Source: Gordonia araii NBRC 100433
Lineage (GTDB): Bacteria > Actinomycetota > Actinomycetes > Mycobacteriales > Mycobacteriaceae
Assembly: GCF_000241265.1 (NCBI RefSeq)
Contig: NZ_BAEE01000011.1
Location: 33,307-97,306 of the forward strand
Reading direction: 5' to 3'
Length of the DNA stretch: 64,000 nt
A model generated the notes under the pieces. That model was not told the origin of the DNA and made no database searches. It saw only the letters and a list, made by a program, of their open reading frames with translations. Positions 61,277 to 64,000 of the stretch are shown here, piece by piece; within the stretch, counting starts at the first letter, position 1, and the number at the start of each line of letters is the position of its first letter. The translations under genes and the position numbers were made by a program.

Positions 61277-61798
61277 TCAGTCGCGCTCGAGCAGGAAGAA
61301 GTAGGTCTGGTCCGACCCGCGCTGGTCCATCGCACCGAGGACCGTCTTCTCGTCGAGTCGACGGAAGTGGTCGATCACCGGGATGTCGTCGTAGACCATC
61401 GCTGCGCTGGTGGCGCCGTGGAACTCGACGAGACGCAGGCGGGCGCGGGGCTTGGTGGTGCGCATCGCCTTGAACGCGGTCTGGCCGCCGGGCGGCAGCA
61501 CGCGGGGCATCTTGGTGCCCAGGCGATTGAGGGTGTTGAACGGGATGAGCCGCGGATTCACCGCGTACAGGTCTCCCGGCTGACCGAAGAGCAGCGGGTG
61601 AACGGTGTCGGCATCGACGAACTCCTTGCCGTACCAGCCGCTGACGGCGAGCAGTCCGTCCATCTGGTGGCCGGTGGGGACCTCCGAACCGTGCCAGCGA
61701 CCGATCATCTCGTCGATGGTGACCGGGGGCAGGGAGTCGAAAAGCTCATTGGCCGCAATGGCACTCAATCCCGAGCGCAGGTCTGCTGCGGTAGTCAT
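61277..61798 (-). CDS. GXWXG / DUF4334 domain protein (173 aa)
   Basis: Residues of about 25-70 hold the GXWXG motif region (IDEMIGRWHGSEVPTGHQMD and SGWYGKEF). The C-terminal half (ARLRLVEFHGATSAAMVYDD, then VLGAMDQRG) is the DUF4334 part. The two are usually found together in actinobacterial proteins of unknown function, possibly lipocalin-like ligand binders. ATG 61796-61798 is preceded by GAGAGG with good spacing; the alternate start at 61813 is rejected. A 14-base sequence ACAGCTCAGTCGCG is directly repeated around the stop codon (61258-61285). It is followed on the same strand, upstream, by a small membrane protein gene. Confidence 0.85.
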   Translation of the reverse strand: MTTAADLRSGLSAIAANELFDSLPPVTIDEMIGRWHGSEVPTGHQMDGLLAVSGWYGKEFVDADTVHPLLFGQPGDLYAVNPRLIPFNTLNRLGTKMPRVLPPGGQTAFKAMRTTKPRARLRLVEFHGATSAAMVYDDIPVIDHFRRLDEKTVLGAMDQRGSDQTYFFLLERD

Positions 61799-61844
61799 CG
61801 TTATCCTCTCCAAACGGTCGCGTTGAACGCCGTCTGGTGCCAGC

Positions 61845-62105
61845 TTAGGGCTCGACTCCGGGGACCTGATCCTCGGTAGCCCGTGGGCGGCGTCCCTTGA
61901 TGAGATAGAACAGCGGGAACAGGCCCGCCGAGCTGATCATGGCCAGACCCCCCGACCACAGCGCCTTCGGGCCGTTGACCTCGTCCTTCGACCGGCTGCC
62001 GAGATCGCGTAGCGCCCACGCCCGCAGGCCGGCGTCCACGGCGGCGACGCCGATCACCAGGCCCTTGGACCGCGGGGACATTTTGCTCCACTGTTTGCGT
62101 GCCAT
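61845..62105 (-). CDS. Small membrane protein of unknown function (86 aa)
   Basis: MARKQWSKMSPRSKGLVIGV starts the protein; hydrophobic segments lie at about 14-34 and 50-70 (ALWSGGLAMISSAGLFPLFY), followed by a basic KGRRPRA tail. Small proteins with this W/S-rich start and two hydrophobic helices are common in actinobacteria but have no assigned function as far as I know. It lies 20 bases downstream of the MDR oxidoreductase gene and is probably co-transcribed with it. Confidence 0.75.
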   Translation of the reverse strand: MARKQWSKMSPRSKGLVIGVAAVDAGLRAWALRDLGSRSKDEVNGPKALWSGGLAMISSAGLFPLFYLIKGRRPRATEDQVPGVEP

Positions 62106-62125
62106 AACCCCACGGTACCGGCGGA

Positions 62126-63070
62126 TCAGCAGCGGACCACCACATTGCCGACCTTGCGCCCGGAGTCGACCCGGCGGTGGGCGTCGGCGATGTCCTGAAG
62201 ATCGAGTACCTCGTCGAGGACGACGCGGAGGGTGCCGTCGGCAACCAGTCCCAGAAGATGTGCGAAGTCCTCGGAACGTTCCGGTGCGACACCGGCTTTG
62301 ACCTTCCCGCGCGCGAAGATGTTGTCGCTCAGGCTGGCGGCCGCGAGGATGGCGGTCCCGTCGTCGGTGAGCAGGCGCGGCGCCGAATGCCGGTCCAGTA
62401 CTCCGACGGTATCGAGGACGACGTCGAAGCGGCGGTCGACGCGAGGCAACGGGGTGACGGTGTAGTCGATGACCTCATCGGCCCCGAGGTCGGTGACAAG
62501 TGCGGCATTGCGCCCGCTGGTCACTGCGGTGACATGCGCGCCGAGCTGCTTGGCCAGCTGGACGGCGTTGGTGCCGATCGCCCCCGAGGCTCCGTTGACC
62601 AACACGGTCTTACCCGGGCCGGTCTGCGCGACGCGGAGGAACTGCAGAGCGGCGGCGCCGCCGAACAACAGACCGGCGGCCTGCTCGTGTGTCACCGACG
62701 CCGGTTTGCGAGCCAGCTTCTTCGCCGGAGCGGCCACGTACTGCGCATGAGTGCCCATCGCCACCCCCGTCATGCCGCACACCTCGTCGCCGACCGCGAA
62801 CGCGTCGACCTTGGCGCCCACGGCCTCGACGACGCCGGAGAAGACCCCGCCCAGGACCGGTCGTCGAGGCCTGCGCAGGCCGAAGACGAGCCTCGATACC
62901 CGGCCGAAGCCGTCGGGGAAGTTGGCGCCTCGGATGCGCGCGTCGCCGGAGGTGACAGCGGCGGCGTCGACCCGGACGAGTACTGCCGTGGGGGAGATGC
63001 GGGGAAGGGGGAGGTCGCGCAGCTTCACAACCTCGGGAGGTCCATATTCTTCGGCGACGGCGGCGATCAT
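62126..63070 (-). CDS. MDR-family NAD(P)-dependent oxidoreductase, quinone-reductase type (314 aa)
   Basis: MIAAVAEEYGPPEVVKLRDL is the typical start. VTSGDARIRGANFP and LGGVFSGVVEAVGAKVDAFA precede the nucleotide-binding motif GASGAIGTNAVQLAKQLGA. The Cys ligands of the zinc-dependent alcohol dehydrogenases are absent, placing it with the zinc-free quinone or enoyl reductases. The gene has AAGGAG 7 bases before the ATG; a palindrome matching the one near the neighbouring TetR gene overlaps this ribosome site. It is therefore the likely target of that regulator, induced perhaps by an electrophilic or quinone-like compound. Confidence 0.9.
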   Translation of the reverse strand: MIAAVAEEYGPPEVVKLRDLPLPRISPTAVLVRVDAAAVTSGDARIRGANFPDGFGRVSRLVFGLRRPRRPVLGGVFSGVVEAVGAKVDAFAVGDEVCGMTGVAMGTHAQYVAAPAKKLARKPASVTHEQAAGLLFGGAAALQFLRVAQTGPGKTVLVNGASGAIGTNAVQLAKQLGAHVTAVTSGRNAALVTDLGADEVIDYTVTPLPRVDRRFDVVLDTVGVLDRHSAPRLLTDDGTAILAAASLSDNIFARGKVKAGVAPERSEDFAHLLGLVADGTLRVVLDEVLDLQDIADAHRRVDSGRKVGNVVVRC

Positions 63071-63078
63071 GGCTTCTC

Positions 63079-63092
63079 CTTACGGGTGTAAG
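63079..63092. promoter_or_regulatory. TetR-type operator 1 (over the MDR ribosome site)
   Basis: CTTAC-GGGT-GTAAG is an inverted repeat 9 bases upstream of the MDR start codon. Its half-sites are shared with operator 2, 35 bp away. Confidence 0.65.
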
Positions 63093-63113
63093 TCTGACGG
63101 GTCGAATGCTAGC

Positions 63114-63127
63114 CTTACGGACGTAAG
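63114..63127. promoter_or_regulatory. TetR-type operator 2
   Basis: CTTACG-GA-CGTAAG is a perfect inverted repeat between the MDR and TetR genes, 28 bases before the TetR GTG. With operator 1 it probably binds the regulator encoded to its right. Confidence 0.7.
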
Positions 63128-63154
63128 TCCGCAACCGGGGAGGGGAACGAGCAG

Positions 63155-63796
63155 GTGGCACGCGTTGGGCTGAGCCGCGAGAAGATCATCGACGCGGCGG
63201 TCGCGGTCGCCGACGACGGGGGGCTGGGGCAGGTCAGCATGCGCAACGTCGGACGGCAGCTCGGCGTCGAGGCGATGTCGCTCTACCACCACGTCGCCGA
63301 CAAGGACGCCATGCTCGACGGGATGGTCGACTGGATCTTCACCCGGGTCGAACTCCCCGCCGACGACGACGGATGGCGCGACGGCATGGTCCGCCGCGCC
63401 GACTCGGCCCGATCGGTCCTGGCTGCACACCCATGGGCGCTCGGCCTCGTGGAATCGAGGCGGACGCCGGGGCCCGCGCTGCTGCGCCATCACGACGCGG
63501 TACTCGGGTGCCTGCGGCGCAACGGCTTCTCGGTCGCTCTGGCCCGACACGCGTTCTCCGCCATCGATTCCTACGTCTACGGCTTCGTGCTCACCGAGAT
63601 GAACCTCCCGTTCAGCGACAGTGCCGACGACTTCGTTGAAGAATTCACGACCGCAACATCGATGGACGACTATCCGTACCTGGTGGAGTCGGCCGCGGCG
63701 ATCATGGCCAGCAGCTTCCAGTACGGCGACGAGTACTCCTTCGGTCTGGGCCTCATCCTGGACTCCATCGCTCGGCGACTCGAGCAGGGCGGCTGA
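63155..63796 (+). CDS. TetR-family regulator (213 aa, GTG start)
   Basis: The N-terminal helix-turn-helix is LSREKIIDAAVAVADDGGLG followed by SMRNVGRQLGVEAMSLYHHV, a textbook TetR DNA-binding domain with the YxHV core. The C-terminal part (HAFSAIDSYVYGFVLTEMNL) resembles the TetR_C tetracycline-repressor-like ligand domain. GGGGAGG precedes the GTG at 63155-63157. It is divergent from the MDR oxidoreductase with an 84-bp gap containing two like palindromes, so it probably represses both itself and the MDR gene. Confidence 0.93.
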   Translation: MARVGLSREKIIDAAVAVADDGGLGQVSMRNVGRQLGVEAMSLYHHVADKDAMLDGMVDWIFTRVELPADDDGWRDGMVRRADSARSVLAAHPWALGLVESRRTPGPALLRHHDAVLGCLRRNGFSVALARHAFSAIDSYVYGFVLTEMNLPFSDSADDFVEEFTTATSMDDYPYLVESAAAIMASSFQYGDEYSFGLGLILDSIARRLEQGG

Positions 63797-63799
63797 CCG

Positions 63800-63841
63800 C
63801 GCCCGCTCGGGGCCTCCTGCGAGGCAGGTCCCGAGCGGGCG
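63800..63841. terminator. Hairpin terminator after the TetR gene, probably bidirectional
   Basis: A perfect 12-bp inverted repeat (63800-63811 and 63830-63841) with an 18-base loop that itself can pair in part. It lies between the TetR stop and the stop of the convergent gene at the edge. Confidence 0.75.
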
Positions 63842-63848
63842 TCCGGCC

Positions 63849-63998
63849 TCACCGGCGACGGGCGCGCGGGGCGCGCCGGCGCTTGCGTGACCGGGCGGCC
63901 TTCCGGCGCTCGCGCCGGGGTGGTCGGGCTATCGCCGGGCCGCCCGTCGCGGTGCACTCCGCCGCCGACCGGGTCGGCGAAGCCGGCACGCCCAGGAG
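63849..63998 (-). CDS. C-terminal end of an unidentified protein, cut by window edge
   Basis: Reading leftward from the edge, one frame gives 49 codons with strong GC in third positions, ending in a very basic tail (ARPPRRERRKAARSRKRRR, then APRARRR) and a TGA at 63849-63851. The stop lies 7 bases from a terminator hairpin shared with the convergent TetR gene, as expected for a real gene end. Too little is visible to name it. Confidence 0.5.
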   Translation of the reverse strand, partial: LLGVPASPTRSAAECTATGGPAIARPPRRERRKAARSRKRRRAPRARRR

Positions 63999-64000
63999 GG

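Noticed and set aside
1..64000. tRNA, rRNA, insertion sequence or phage attachment sites
   Set aside because: I saw no transposase or integrase reading frame, no cloverleaf-like sequence and no rRNA signature in the window.

Overview
The window is high-GC DNA coding densely on both strands. It looks like a mycolic-acid-containing actinobacterium (order Mycobacteriales). Gordonia is my best guess, but it is an inference. The pointers are two F420-type enzyme genes, an antigen-85-like secreted esterase, a KstR-type operator, a small zinc-ribbon S14, and GC-rich dispersed repeats of a kind I associate with Gordonia and Rhodococcus genomes.

Layout. Positions 1-873 (minus strand) hold a truncated UPF0114/YqhA membrane protein and a PPOX-class F420-type protein. 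Positions 899-4016 (minus) are a three-gene ABC-2 exporter of the DrrABC kind, whose ATPase has an unusual Pro-rich N-terminal extension of about 175 residues. Divergent from it, 4267-50932 (plus) holds three giant non-ribosomal peptide synthetase genes (2694, 6932 and 5927 aa). They are followed by an MbtH-like protein, a 101-aa protein resembling the start of an adenylation domain, and a GH92 alpha-mannosidase-like gene ending at 55511. Two tandem-repeat arrays fill the gap before a convergent acetoacetate-decarboxylase-like gene with a KstR-like operator. An antigen-85-like esterase follows on the same strand. Next comes an isolated ribosomal block rplN-rplX-rplE-rpsN (57936-59401) that ends in a strong hairpin. 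The right end holds an LLM-type F420 oxidoreductase, an acyl-ACP thioesterase-like protein, a GXWXG/DUF4334 protein, a small membrane protein, an MDR oxidoreductase divergent from a TetR regulator (two matching palindromes between them), and the C-terminal end of a further minus-strand gene.

The central system. Read in order, the synthetases make one 13-module assembly line with 13 C, 13 A, 13 T, 2 E and 1 TE domains. It starts with a starter-type C domain and ends with a thioesterase, so the predicted product is an N-acylated 13-residue peptide. Residues 5 and 8 are epimerised, and the C domains after both E domains have the expected D-accepting look. Residue 12 is predicted to be Thr; the other residues are uncertain. 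The DrrABC-like exporter is the natural export candidate and the MbtH protein the natural A-domain partner. I do not recognise the product.

Oddities in the cluster. The second E domain is cut in two at the synthetase 2/3 boundary, next to a G6 run and an ATGA overlap. A mini-domain resembling an A-domain start occurs three times: at the end of synthetase 1, at the start of synthetase 2, and as the free 101-aa protein. Genomic repeat elements sit in frame inside synthetase 2, synthetase 3 and the GH92 gene.
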